Assembly: GCA_003446375.1 (NCBI GenBank)
Contig: DMAW01000045.1
Span: 1 to 43,734, forward strand
Reading direction: 5' to 3'
Source of the DNA: Eubacteriaceae bacterium
Lineage (GTDB): Bacteria; Bacillota; Clostridia; Eubacteriales; Alkalibacteraceae
DNA: 43,734 nucleotides
The notes under the pieces were generated by a model. That model was not told the DNA's origin and searched no databases. It saw only the letters and a program-made list of their open reading frames with translations. Shown in pieces: positions 9,684 through 17,344 of this stretch (position 1 is the stretch's first letter; each line of letters opens with the position of its first letter). A program made the position numbers and the translations under genes.

Positions 9684-10856
9684 TTGGAAGAAAAAAACAT
9701 ACACAGGATAAATTTAGAGGGCAAGGAAATAATCCTGTTGGGGACCGCACATGTATCAAAAAATAGCGCTCAGCAGGTTAAAGATATCATAGAAACGGAA
9801 AAGCCGGATTCAGTATGCATAGAACTTGACGAACAGAGATACAAGTCTATTAAAGATAAAGCCAAGTGGAGAAATACAGATATAGTAAAAATAATAAAAG
9901 AAAAAAAAGCAGGTTTTATGCTTACAAACATAATACTTTCAAACTACCAAAGGAAAATTGCAGAGCAATTTGAGATAAATGCAGGTCAAGAGATGATCCA
10001 GGGCATAATTTCTGCCGAGGAGATAGGTGCAAAAACCGTTTTAGCTGACAGGAACATTCAGACAACATTTACAAGGTTATGGAGAAAGGTGTCCCTATGG
10101 GGAAAGGTCAAGTTGATTTCAAGCATAATGTTCAGCTTGATAGATGATGAAAAGATCACTGAGGAAGACTTGGAAAGAATGAAGACTGAAGACATGCTGA
10201 CATCAGCATTAGCCGAGCTGTCTAAGGCATTTCCGGATTTAAAGAAATATATTGTAGATGAAAGAGACCAGTATCTGGCTTACAAAATAAAAAACGCCCC
10301 CGGGGACAAAGTGCTGGCAGTTTTAGGTGCTGCCCATACGCCTGGCGTCAAGCAAGAGCTGTTTAAAGAACAAAATATCAAAGAGTTGGAAAGCATTCCG
10401 GAGAAGTCCGGATTTTCAAAAGTAAGTGGATGGATAATACCTGCGCTTATAATCTTGATGATACTTCTGACATTTTCGGTAGATAAAAACCTGGGGATAA
10501 ATCAGGTGATAAGTTTTATACTTTGGGTTGGCAACCTTGCTGCTTTAGGTACTTTGCTGGCCTTGGGGCATGTTTACTCGGCAATAACTTCTTTTGTAAT
10601 GGCTCCATTAAGTGCTATCCATCCTTTGCTGGCTACCGGATGGTTTGCCGGATTGATGGAAGCTCATATAAGAAAGCCTAAAGTAGAGGACTTTGAAAAT
10701 TTGTCAAAAGACCTTTATACACTGAAAGGTTTTTGGAAAAACAAAGTGACTAGGATACTTTTGGTAGTAGCATTTTCGAATATAGGATGCACCGTAGGGA
10801 TTTGGATAAGCGGTGCAAACATAGTAAGTACGTTTATAGATACTTTTTTTAGATAA
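9684..10856 (+). CDS. TraB/PrgY (GumN-like) family membrane protein
   Basis: 390 residues. The N-terminal half carries the TraB/PrgY signature: LLGTAHVSKNSAQQV followed by VCIELDEQRY, later ERDQYLAYKI and VLAVLGAAHTPGV. These GTAH, ELD and GAAH elements are the conserved putative metal-binding residues of a superfamily proposed to be peptidases. The C-terminal part (from about residue 245) contains several hydrophobic membrane segments. PrgY of Enterococcus limits a peptide pheromone; in chromosomes without pheromone plasmids the role is unknown. The start is TTG at 9684, after GGTGAGG. It is convergent with the MazG-like gene, and its stop codon lies inside a perfect palindrome shared with that gene. 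Confidence 0.8.
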   Translation: MEEKNIHRINLEGKEIILLGTAHVSKNSAQQVKDIIETEKPDSVCIELDEQRYKSIKDKAKWRNTDIVKIIKEKKAGFMLTNIILSNYQRKIAEQFEINAGQEMIQGIISAEEIGAKTVLADRNIQTTFTRLWRKVSLWGKVKLISSIMFSLIDDEKITEEDLERMKTEDMLTSALAELSKAFPDLKKYIVDERDQYLAYKIKNAPGDKVLAVLGAAHTPGVKQELFKEQNIKELESIPEKSGFSKVSGWIIPALIILMILLTFSVDKNLGINQVISFILWVGNLAALGTLLALGHVYSAITSFVMAPLSAIHPLLATGWFAGLMEAHIRKPKVEDFENLSKDLYTLKGFWKNKVTRILLVVAFSNIGCTVGIWISGANIVSTFIDTFFR

Positions 10857-10894
10857 ATAGAAGGAGCGATTTAAATCGCTCCTTCTATTTATCT
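10851..10894. terminator. 44-bp perfect palindrome between convergent genes (bidirectional hairpin)
   Basis: Bases 10851-10872 are the exact reverse complement of 10873-10894. The stop codon of the TraB-like gene (10854-10856) and the stop of the opposite-strand gene (10885-10887) both lie in the arms. The transcript from either strand would form a 20-bp or longer hairpin. The T tract is weak on both strands, so it may act in 3'-end protection as much as in termination. Confidence 0.75.
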
Positions 10895-11208
10895 TCTTCT
10901 TCAACATCAATCAAGAGCAATCTTTCCTTAAAAGATCCATGGGCTTCTCTTTTTTTTAATCTTAGGTAATCTATGTGCATAGGCTCGTAGTCTTTTAATT
11001 CTACTAGACATTCCAAAGCTTCGTAAATATCTGCAAGTTCTCCTTCGTTATCGGTCTCTTTAAATTCTTGAATCTCTTCAATGATTTTTTCTATCAATGC
11101 ATCGTGATATTCCTTATCTTCTAATTTTTTAACAGAGTGCTTTCTGCCGCTTTTTTCTATAAGCTCCGGTATCTTGTCCCGAATAAGTTTGTTGTAAGTA
11201 ATTTTCAT
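10885..11208 (-). CDS. MazG-like / phosphoribosyl-ATP pyrophosphohydrolase-like protein
   Basis: A 107-residue all-alpha protein beginning MKITYNKLIRDKIPELIEKS, the typical start of small clostridial proteins named phosphoribosyl-ATP pyrophosphohydrolase-like. The EEIQEFKETDNEGELADIYE segment has the acidic E..E...D arrangement of the MazG/NTP-pyrophosphatase superfamily that holds magnesium. I chose the ATG at 11208 because AAGGTG precedes it by 6 bases; an upstream in-frame start at 11253 lacks such a site. No histidine genes are adjacent, so housecleaning hydrolysis of a nucleotide is more likely than a role in histidine synthesis. The substrate is not deducible. Confidence 0.75.
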   Translation of the reverse strand: MKITYNKLIRDKIPELIEKSGRKHSVKKLEDKEYHDALIEKIIEEIQEFKETDNEGELADIYEALECLVELKDYEPMHIDYLRLKKREAHGSFKERLLLIDVEEEDK

Positions 11209-11332
11209 GATTTCACCTTCCCGAAATTTTATATTTACAATATATATATCCATCGAATTACAGATTAAAACTATACTCTTTGATAAAGCTTATGGTAAGA
11301 TAAAATCAGATTGATATTTGGAGTGAGCTGAT

Positions 11333-12169
11333 ATGGTAGAGATGGTAGGAAAGTATTATTTGTTAAACGGTTATGCAAGAGAAGTGCAAAGGGATATTGC
11401 CATAGAAAAATCCAGCATATATGAAGTGATGAGAGTATTGGATGGAAAGCCCTTGTTTTTAAAAGATCATCTGATTAGATTTAAAGTGTCATTGGATATG
11501 GCTGGATATAAAAACGATATTGATTTTAATGTGGTAAAGAGCTGGATCTTTGACTTGATTAAGATAAACGATATTTGCCAAGTAAATGTCAAAATGGTAT
11601 TTACGCCTAGGGACAAAGGATTTGACCTAATGATGTACTTGGTTAAAACGGCGGTTCCAACTAAAGAAGCTTTAGAGTCGGGGGTCGTAGTGAGAACGCA
11701 TAAAGGAAAAAGAAAAGACCCAAACGTAAAGAGCACGGCTGAATCTTATAAAGATCTTCTTAAGAAAAAAGAGTTTGAAGGAGTATATGAGCTGCTCTTC
11801 GTAGATGAGAAAAATGAAATTTTAGAAGGCAGCAGAAGTAACGTGTTTTTTGTCGAAAGGGGCAGGATATACACAGCTCCTGCTGGGAGCGTCCTTCCCG
11901 GCATAACCAGGAAACAAATTTTTAAAATATGTATGGAAGAGTCGATAGAAGTAACGGAAAAATATATTTCGTTGTCAGAGCTTGAAAAAGTCGAAGCGAT
12001 TTTTCTTACAGGAACATCTATTGGAGTGCTAAAGGTGGCGAAGGTAGACGATATGACATTTGATGTGGATAATCCAATAGTTGTGATGTTGTCAGAAAAA
12101 TATGAAGATAAAATGATTGGAGACATAAAAAGGGCGGAATGGGACAATGAAGATCTGTCTGACATCTGA
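11333..12169 (+). CDS. Class IV PLP aminotransferase (aminodeoxychorismate lyase / branched-chain type)
   Basis: A 278-residue fold type IV PLP enzyme. The N-terminal subdomain has SIYEVMRVLDGKPLFLKDHL. The likely PLP lysine lies in PNVKSTAESY. ELLFVDEKNEILEGSRSNVFF and VLPGITRKQIF match the E..SN and PGITR motifs of the family. Members include PabC, D-amino acid aminotransferase and IlvE, which cannot be separated reliably by motif reading. The size is closer to PabC or D-amino acid types than to full IlvE. No folate genes are adjacent. Its 3' end overlaps the next gene by 23 bases, suggesting coupled expression with that uncharacterised protein. Confidence 0.82.
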   Translation: MVEMVGKYYLLNGYAREVQRDIAIEKSSIYEVMRVLDGKPLFLKDHLIRFKVSLDMAGYKNDIDFNVVKSWIFDLIKINDICQVNVKMVFTPRDKGFDLMMYLVKTAVPTKEALESGVVVRTHKGKRKDPNVKSTAESYKDLLKKKEFEGVYELLFVDEKNEILEGSRSNVFFVERGRIYTAPAGSVLPGITRKQIFKICMEESIEVTEKYISLSELEKVEAIFLTGTSIGVLKVAKVDDMTFDVDNPIVVMLSEKYEDKMIGDIKRAEWDNEDLSDI

Positions 12170-12863
12170 AGAAATAAATAAGGAATCTGCAAGGACGATC
12201 TTAAGTTTTGTGGATAAGATCATATACATAAAGCCTTGGGATCATCTTTATCCGGCTATTAGATCTCATGCAGACATACAAATTTGCCCAATAGCCAAAA
12301 ACAAGTTGGTGGTACAGCCCAAGCTTCATGTAGAGACGCTTAAAGCTATGGAAAAAGCAGGGTTAGAATTACTTGCAGGTCAAAGCGAACTTAAGAGGAG
12401 ATACCCTGACAACATATATTACAACGTAGGGATATCGGGGAGGTATTACTTTCACAAGACATCCCATACAGATGAAACGGTTAGAAGAGAACTTGAAAAA
12501 GAAAATATCAAGCCTGTTGATTTAAAGCAAGGCTATACAAAATGTTCAATGGCAGCATTGGGGGATAAATATATAATTACAAGCGACGCCGCTATTTATA
12601 AAAAGTCTATAGAAATTGGTTTGGAAGCTTTGCTTCTGCCCCCGGGTGGGATTGTGCTTCCGGGGTTTCAATATGGATTTTTTGGAGGCTGTTGCGGGGT
12701 GGACGATAAAGAAAGGATTTTTATGCTCAATGGAAGCGTAGATAAATATATCTACGGCAACGAGCTAAAGAATTTCATAAAAAAAACAGGATATGCCTTG
12801 GTTGAGCTACACATGAGAAAGCCTGAAGATATCGGCAGTATTTTTATATTGGATATGGGATGA
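12147..12863 (+). CDS. DUF6873-type protein (predicted GME/amidinotransferase fold), function unknown
   Basis: 238 residues. I recognise it as resembling the DUF6873 group, annotated as having the guanidine-modifying enzyme (beta/alpha propeller) fold. The sequence shows repeated short motifs compatible with such a propeller, including HADIQICPIAKNKLVVQP, CSMAALGDKYIITSDAAI and a glycine-rich GFFGGCCGVDD stretch. That stretch contains a Cys-Cys pair in a position reminiscent of the catalytic cysteine of that fold. No reaction is established. It starts within the 3' end of the aminotransferase gene, so the two are probably co-translated and may act in one pathway. Confidence 0.7.
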   Translation: MKICLTSEEINKESARTILSFVDKIIYIKPWDHLYPAIRSHADIQICPIAKNKLVVQPKLHVETLKAMEKAGLELLAGQSELKRRYPDNIYYNVGISGRYYFHKTSHTDETVRRELEKENIKPVDLKQGYTKCSMAALGDKYIITSDAAIYKKSIEIGLEALLLPPGGIVLPGFQYGFFGGCCGVDDKERIFMLNGSVDKYIYGNELKNFIKKTGYALVELHMRKPEDIGSIFILDMG

Positions 12864-12937
12864 AATAACCGTTATTTTGTTTTAAAAAATTAAATAGAGG
12901 TATATTTATAGAAAGACATAAACAAGGAGGTGGCATT

Positions 12938-13660
12938 TTGAAAACAGCAGCCTTTTTTGACGTAGACGGAACACTTTACAGGGATTCCTTGATGGTGGAG
13001 CATTTTAAAAAACTCATAAAATACGAAGTTTTAGACCCATCCATATGGCACGGAAACGCCAAGCGCAAATTTGAAAATTGGGTTAAAAGGCATGGAGATT
13101 ACGAGGATTATCTCCTAGAAATAGCGCAAATATATTTGGACAGCATGAAGGGTTTAGATAGGGACTACATAAATTTCATAACGGATCAAGTTGTAAAGCT
13201 AAAAGGAGAGAGAGTATACAGGTTTACAAGAGATCGAATAAAATGGCATCTGAATCAAAAGCATGAGGTAATATTCATATCGGGCAGCCCATCTTTTTTA
13301 GTAGAGAAAATGGCGCAAAAGTACAATGTAGATTACTATATAGGTACGCAATATTTAATTGATGATGAAAATAAGTTTACCGGGGAGATAGTCCCGATGT
13401 GGGAGTCTGAAAGCAAAAACAAGGTTATAGAAGAATATGTAAGAAAGTTGGATATAGACCTTGATTTAAGCTATTCTTATGGAGACACAACAGGCGATTT
13501 TGCCATGCTTAGCATGGTGGGAAACCCTGTTTTAATAAATCCTATTAAAAAGCTGGTAGAGCTTTTTCAGGCAGATGAAAACCTTAAAGCAAAGGCCAAG
13601 ATAATAGTTGAAAGAAAAGATGTGATATACCAGATTCCGGCAGATGTAGAGATATTGTAA
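12938..13660 (+). CDS. HAD-IB family phosphatase (SerB-like fold)
   Basis: 240 residues. HAD motif I is FFDVDGTLY at residues ~6-14 with both aspartates present. Motif II is FISGSPSF. Motif IV is YSYGDTTGDFAML, containing the GD..GD acidic pair. The all-helical cap after motif I is typical of HAD subfamily IB, which includes phosphoserine phosphatase and small-lipid phosphatases. The substrate cannot be deduced. It starts with TTG at 12938 behind a very strong AAGGAGGTG site. The -35 of the thrS T-box promoter begins 10 bases after the stop. Confidence 0.85.
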   Translation: MKTAAFFDVDGTLYRDSLMVEHFKKLIKYEVLDPSIWHGNAKRKFENWVKRHGDYEDYLLEIAQIYLDSMKGLDRDYINFITDQVVKLKGERVYRFTRDRIKWHLNQKHEVIFISGSPSFLVEKMAQKYNVDYYIGTQYLIDDENKFTGEIVPMWESESKNKVIEEYVRKLDIDLDLSYSYGDTTGDFAMLSMVGNPVLINPIKKLVELFQADENLKAKAKIIVERKDVIYQIPADVEIL

Positions 13661-13669
13661 ACAAAATAT

Positions 13670-13698
13670 TTGACATGAATTAAAAGCTCTAATATAAT
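13670..13698 (+). promoter_or_regulatory. Sigma-A promoter for the thrS T-box transcript
   Basis: A perfect TTGACA (13670-13675) and perfect TATAAT (13693-13698) are separated by 17 bases, directly upstream of the T-box leader. Confidence 0.9.
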
Positions 13699-13704
13699 AA
13701 TTTC

Positions 13705-13921
13705 AAAGACGATGAACAGGATATGCAGCAGGATATCGATTTCCAGAGAGAGGGCGCATAGCTGAAAGTGCTCTTAAATCAGAACTTGCCTGTACCACCT
13801 TGGAGTTGCAGGTTGAATAAAGTAGGCCTTGCCGGGATGACCGTTACCAAAATGAGAGGATTCAAATCAATTAGGGTGGAACCGCGTATATTACGTCCCT
13901 TGCTTAGGCAAGGGATTTTTT
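13705..13921 (+). promoter_or_regulatory. T-box leader (threonyl) upstream of thrS
   Basis: The hallmark T-box sequence AGGGTGGAACCGCG is at 13873-13886, directly before a terminator hairpin (CCCTTGC at 13897-13903 with GCAAGGG at 13908-13914, then T6). Stem I carries AGAGAGAGGG and a candidate specifier loop with tandem ACC codons (13794-13799), matching tRNA-Thr. Uncharged tRNA-Thr would stabilise the antiterminator and permit thrS expression. The terminator ends 10 bases before the thrS ribosome binding site. Confidence 0.95.
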
Positions 13922-13943
13922 GATTTTAAATGGAGGGATAAAA

Positions 13944-15851
13944 ATGATAAAGATTGCTTTAAAAGATGGAAGCATCAAAGAATACGAAAAACCAACTACG
14001 GCATACCAGGTAGCCGGCGATATAAGTGAAGGGCTTGCAAGAGTTGCCTGTGCGGCAGAAATAGATGATGAGCTGGTTGATCTGAGAAAAGAAATCTCAA
14101 AGGATTGCAGCTTAAATATCTTGACCTTTGACAGCGATGGAGGAAAGCACGCTTACTGGCATACTGCAACACATGTGATGGCTCAAGCTGTAAAGAGGAT
14201 ATTTGCCGATGCCAAGCTGGCAATCGGACCTGCAATAGAAAATGGATTTTACTACGATTTTGATATTGAAAGGACATTCACTCCTGAAGACCTGGGAAAA
14301 ATCGAAGAAGAGATGAAGAAAATAATTAAAGAGAAACACCCAATAGAAAGATTTGAGCTTTCTAGGCAAGAAGCGATAAAAAAGATGAAAGAAGTTGGAG
14401 AAGATTACAAGGTAGAGCTTATCGAAGGATTGCCTGAAGATTCTGTAATAAGCTTTTACAAACAGGGTGAATTCGTCGATCTTTGCGCAGGTCCTCATCT
14501 TATGAATACAGGAAGCTTAAAGGCATATAAGCTTTTGAGCATAGCAGGCGCGTATTGGCGAGGTGACGAAAAAAACAAAATGCTGCAAAGGATATACGGT
14601 ACGGCATATCCCAAAAAAGCAATGCTAGATGAGTATATAGACAGGCTGGAAGAGGCAAAGCGAAGAGACCACAGAAAACTAGGCAAAGAACTCGATCTGT
14701 TCTCCATACAAGAAGAGGGACCGGGATTTCCATTTTTTCATCCTAAAGGCATGATTTTGAGAAATGTGCTGGAAAACTTCTGGAGACAGGAACACGACAA
14801 ATACGGTTATCAAGAGATAAAAACACCGGTAATATTAGATGTAGAGCTTTGGAAAAGATCTGGACATTGGGGTCATTACAAGGAAAACATGTACTTTACT
14901 AAAATAGATGACAGGGAATTTGCCGTAAAGCCGATGAATTGTCCAGGTGGCATGCTTATGTACAAAAGAGCGATGCATTCCTATAGAGATCTTCCAATCA
15001 AAATGGCAGAACTTGGTTTGGTGCATAGACACGAACTTTCAGGTGCGCTCCATGGTCTGATGAGGGTTAGAAATTTCACTCAAGATGATGCTCACATATA
15101 TATGACAAAAGAACAGATAAAGGAACAAATAATAGAAGTAATTGAATTGACTGACAAAATATATAAGGTATTTGGTTTTACATATAGAGTAGAGCTTTCT
15201 ACAAAACCTGAAAAGGCAATGGGAGACGACAAAGATTGGGATATTGCAACAGATGCTTTGAGAGAAACTTTAGAGGAAAAGGCAATAAACTACCGAATCA
15301 ATGAAGGAGATGGAGCTTTTTACGGGCCTAAGATAGACTTTCACTTAGAAGACTGCATAGGAAGAACCTGGCAGTGTGGAACAATTCAGTTGGACTTTCA
15401 AATGCCGGAAAGATTTGACCTTACGTATATAGGAGCAGATGGTGAAAAACATAGACCTGTGATGGTTCACAGGACAGTCCTCGGAAGCATCGAAAGATTT
15501 ATTGGCATATTAATCGAGCATTATGCAGGAGCCTTTCCATTGTGGCTTTCCCCGGAACAGGTAAGGATCATGCCAATAGCTCCGGCACATCACGATTATG
15601 CAAGAGGTTTGGCTGATTCATTGAAGGAAAATGGGATAAGGGCACAGCTCGATTTAAGGGACGAAAAAATCGGATACAAAATACGTGAAGCACAGTTGCA
15701 AAAGACTCCTTATATGCTGGTTGTAGGTCAAAAGGAAGTGGAGAAAGGGAACGTTTCGGTAAGATCGAGAAAAGACGGCGATTTAGGTTCTGTGTCAAAA
15801 GAAGCCTTGTTAAAGAATCTTTTAGAGGAAATCCAAGAAAAACGTAATTAA
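13944..15851 (+). CDS. thrS: Threonyl-tRNA synthetase
   Basis: Class II synthetase of about 635 residues that charges tRNA-Thr. The domain order is complete: N-terminal TGS domain, second editing-type domain (HTATHVMAQAVKRIF, with HxxxH), catalytic core, and C-terminal anticodon-binding domain. The core shows motif 1 region HPKGMILRNVLE, zinc/active-site PMNCPGGMLMYK, motif 2 HRHELSGALHGLMRVRNFTQDD, and motif 3 HRTVLGSIERF. I chose the ATG at 13944 because GGAGGG precedes it. An in-frame TTG at 13920 lies within the T-box terminator and would add eight unconserved residues. Expression is controlled by the T-box leader. Confidence 0.97.
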   Translation: MIKIALKDGSIKEYEKPTTAYQVAGDISEGLARVACAAEIDDELVDLRKEISKDCSLNILTFDSDGGKHAYWHTATHVMAQAVKRIFADAKLAIGPAIENGFYYDFDIERTFTPEDLGKIEEEMKKIIKEKHPIERFELSRQEAIKKMKEVGEDYKVELIEGLPEDSVISFYKQGEFVDLCAGPHLMNTGSLKAYKLLSIAGAYWRGDEKNKMLQRIYGTAYPKKAMLDEYIDRLEEAKRRDHRKLGKELDLFSIQEEGPGFPFFHPKGMILRNVLENFWRQEHDKYGYQEIKTPVILDVELWKRSGHWGHYKENMYFTKIDDREFAVKPMNCPGGMLMYKRAMHSYRDLPIKMAELGLVHRHELSGALHGLMRVRNFTQDDAHIYMTKEQIKEQIIEVIELTDKIYKVFGFTYRVELSTKPEKAMGDDKDWDIATDALRETLEEKAINYRINEGDGAFYGPKIDFHLEDCIGRTWQCGTIQLDFQMPERFDLTYIGADGEKHRPVMVHRTVLGSIERFIGILIEHYAGAFPLWLSPEQVRIMPIAPAHHDYARGLADSLKENGIRAQLDLRDEKIGYKIREAQLQKTPYMLVVGQKEVEKGNVSVRSRKDGDLGSVSKEALLKNLLEEIQEKRN

Positions 15852-15853
15852 GC

Positions 15854-15882
15854 TTGACGTTGCTTGATTCATATGATATCAT
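15854..15882 (+). promoter_or_regulatory. Sigma-A promoter for the infC-rpmI-rplT transcript
   Basis: TTGACG (15854-15859) and TATCAT (15877-15882) are spaced 17 bases apart, with an extended -10 TG at 15874-15875. It is placed directly before the leader, so infC can be transcribed separately from thrS. Confidence 0.65.
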
Positions 15883-15888
15883 TTGTTG

Positions 15889-16080
15889 GTAACAAAGTAG
15901 AGGGTCCACTTCTCACCTTGGATTTTAAAGAATCCGGGTCAATATGTTTTAATTGTTTATTAAGGCAGGTGGATATTTCTACCTGCCTGTTATTATTTTA
16001 TAGGAACGATTAAAAGGCTAACAGGCCGATAAGTCAAGAAACGCTTAAGCGTTTCTAAATTAATACGGAGGTGTATACTT
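15889..16080 (+). promoter_or_regulatory. L20-type autoregulatory leader of infC-rpmI-rplT
   Basis: The 190-base untranslated leader has the sequence character of the Firmicutes infC/L20 leader: an AGTAGAGG segment, then TTCTCACCTTGG, an AATCCGGGTCAATA stretch, and a terminator-like hairpin. The hairpin has AGGCAGGT at 15963-15970 pairing with ACCTGCCT at 15981-15988, followed by a T-rich tract. In the known system, ribosomal protein L20 (encoded by rplT downstream) binds the leader and promotes premature termination. A second perfect 20-bp palindrome (16037-16056) lies just before the infC ribosome binding site. Confidence 0.72.
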
Positions 16081-16596
16081 ATCAGTAAAGAAATCCAAAT
16101 CAATGAACAGATCAGAGACAGAGAAATCAGAGTAATAGGCGATGATGGCGAGCAGCTTGGGATAATGTCTTCGAGAGATGCTCAAAGGCTTGCTGACGAA
16201 AAAGAACTGGATCTGGTTAAAATCAGCCCAAATGCAAAACCACCGGTTTGCAAAATCATGGATTACGGAAAATTTAAATACGAGCAGAGCAGAAAAGAAA
16301 AAGAGGCTAAGAAGAGACAGAAGGTAATCAATGTAAAAGAGATAAGAATGTCTGCTGCAGTACAGGATCATGATCTCAATGTAAAAGCCAAAAATTGCAT
16401 AAAATTTTTGGAAAATGGAGACAGGGTAAAGGCTTCAGTAAGATTTAGAGGAAGAGAAATGGCTTATACGGATACTGGAAAAGAGCTGTTGCTTAAATTT
16501 GCAGAAATAGTTTCAGATGCCGGAAAGATTGACAAACCGCCGGTCATGGAAGGCAGAAGCATGGTTATGTACCTGGTGCCTAAAAAAGACAGTTAA
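16081..16596 (+). CDS. infC: Translation initiation factor IF-3
   Basis: 171 residues. IF-3 binds the 30S subunit, discriminates the initiator tRNA/start codon and prevents 50S joining. The conserved N-terminus INEQIRDREIRVIGDDGEQLGIM is encoded in frame well upstream of the first ATG (16165). There is no ATG, GTG or TTG in frame between the ribosome binding site (GGAGGTG, 16067-16073) and that ATG. The start is therefore the ATC at 16081, seven bases after GGAGGTG. Non-canonical starts are a known feature of infC and underlie autoregulation by IF-3. PPVCKIMDYGKFKYEQ and the C-terminal domain are intact. It is the first gene of infC-rpmI-rplT. Confidence 0.93.
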   Translation: MSKEIQINEQIRDREIRVIGDDGEQLGIMSSRDAQRLADEKELDLVKISPNAKPPVCKIMDYGKFKYEQSRKEKEAKKRQKVINVKEIRMSAAVQDHDLNVKAKNCIKFLENGDRVKASVRFRGREMAYTDTGKELLLKFAEIVSDAGKIDKPPVMEGRSMVMYLVPKKDS

Positions 16597-16667
16597 CAGA
16601 CATCAAACCAATTAAGTTTGATCATAAATGAATCAACTCATACATATAACAGGAGGGAGGAAGCAAA

Positions 16668-16865
16668 ATGCCTAAAATGAAATCCCATAGAGGAGCTGCA
16701 AAAAGATTCAAGCTAACAAAATCAGGAAAGGTTAAAAGAGCTAAAGCGTTTAAAAGCCATATTTTAACTAAAAAATCTCAAAAGAGAAAGAGAAACCTTA
16801 GAAAAACCGGTTACTTGGAAGGTGCAGACGCTGCAAATATCAAGAAAATCTTACCATATTCATAA
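16668..16865 (+). CDS. rpmI: 50S ribosomal protein L35
   Basis: 65 residues, very basic, beginning MPKMKSHRGAAKRFKLT and containing HILTKKSQKRKRNLR, the L35 signature. Conserved second position in the infC-rpmI-rplT operon, with a strong GGAGGG site 9-15 bases upstream. Structural protein of the large ribosomal subunit. Confidence 0.97.
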   Translation: MPKMKSHRGAAKRFKLTKSGKVKRAKAFKSHILTKKSQKRKRNLRKTGYLEGADAANIKKILPYS

Positions 16866-16890
16866 ATAAAATCAGATAGGAGGTTAAAAA

Positions 16891-17247
16891 ATGGCAAGAG
16901 TAAAAAAAGCGATAAACGCTAAAAAGAAACATAAAAAAGTATTGAAACTCGCTAAAGGCTACTACGGAGCTAAAAGCAAACAGTTCAGACCGGCAAATGA
17001 AGCCGTAATGAGAGCCCTTAGATCAGCATATTCAGGAAGAAAACAAAAGAAAAGAGATTATAGAAAGCTTTGGATTGCAAGAATCAATGCAGCTGCAAGA
17101 ATTAATGACATCAGCTACAGCAGATTGATGCACGGTCTCAAGCTTGCAGACGTTCAAATTGACAGAAAGATATTGGCTGAGTTAGCGGTAGCTGATATGG
17201 CCGCATTCACTCAACTTGTAGATGTTGCAAAGAGCAAATTGAACTAG
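16891..17247 (+). CDS. rplT: 50S ribosomal protein L20
   Basis: 118 residues, beginning MARVKKAINAKKKHKKVLKL, with GYYGAKSKQFRPANEAVMRA and RDYRKLWIARINAAAR, all diagnostic of L20. It binds 23S rRNA early in 50S assembly and, in Firmicutes, also represses its own operon by binding the infC leader; such a leader is present upstream. Preceded by AGGAGG. The stop codon touches the operon terminator. Confidence 0.98.
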   Translation: MARVKKAINAKKKHKKVLKLAKGYYGAKSKQFRPANEAVMRALRSAYSGRKQKKRDYRKLWIARINAAARINDISYSRLMHGLKLADVQIDRKILAELAVADMAAFTQLVDVAKSKLN

Positions 17248-17270
17248 ATCCCAATCGGGATCTTTTTTTT
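17246..17270 (+). terminator. Rho-independent terminator after rplT
   Basis: The stem AGATCCC/GGGATCT with a 4-base loop is followed by eight T residues; its first base lies within the rplT stop codon. Confidence 0.9.
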
Positions 17271-17344
17271 GTATCCCATAAACTTGCAATTTAAAAATAT
17301 TTGTATTATCATTGCTTTAATGTCAGCGTAAAGAAGGGATAGTC

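Noticed and set aside
12864..12937. Weak hairpin AAATAAC/GTTATTT after the DUF6873-type gene as a terminator
   Set aside because: Short AT-only stem with almost no loop; not convincing as a terminator.
13920..13943. Upstream TTG start that would lengthen thrS by eight residues
   Set aside because: It lies in the T-box terminator, and the ATG at 13944 has GGAGGG at proper spacing.
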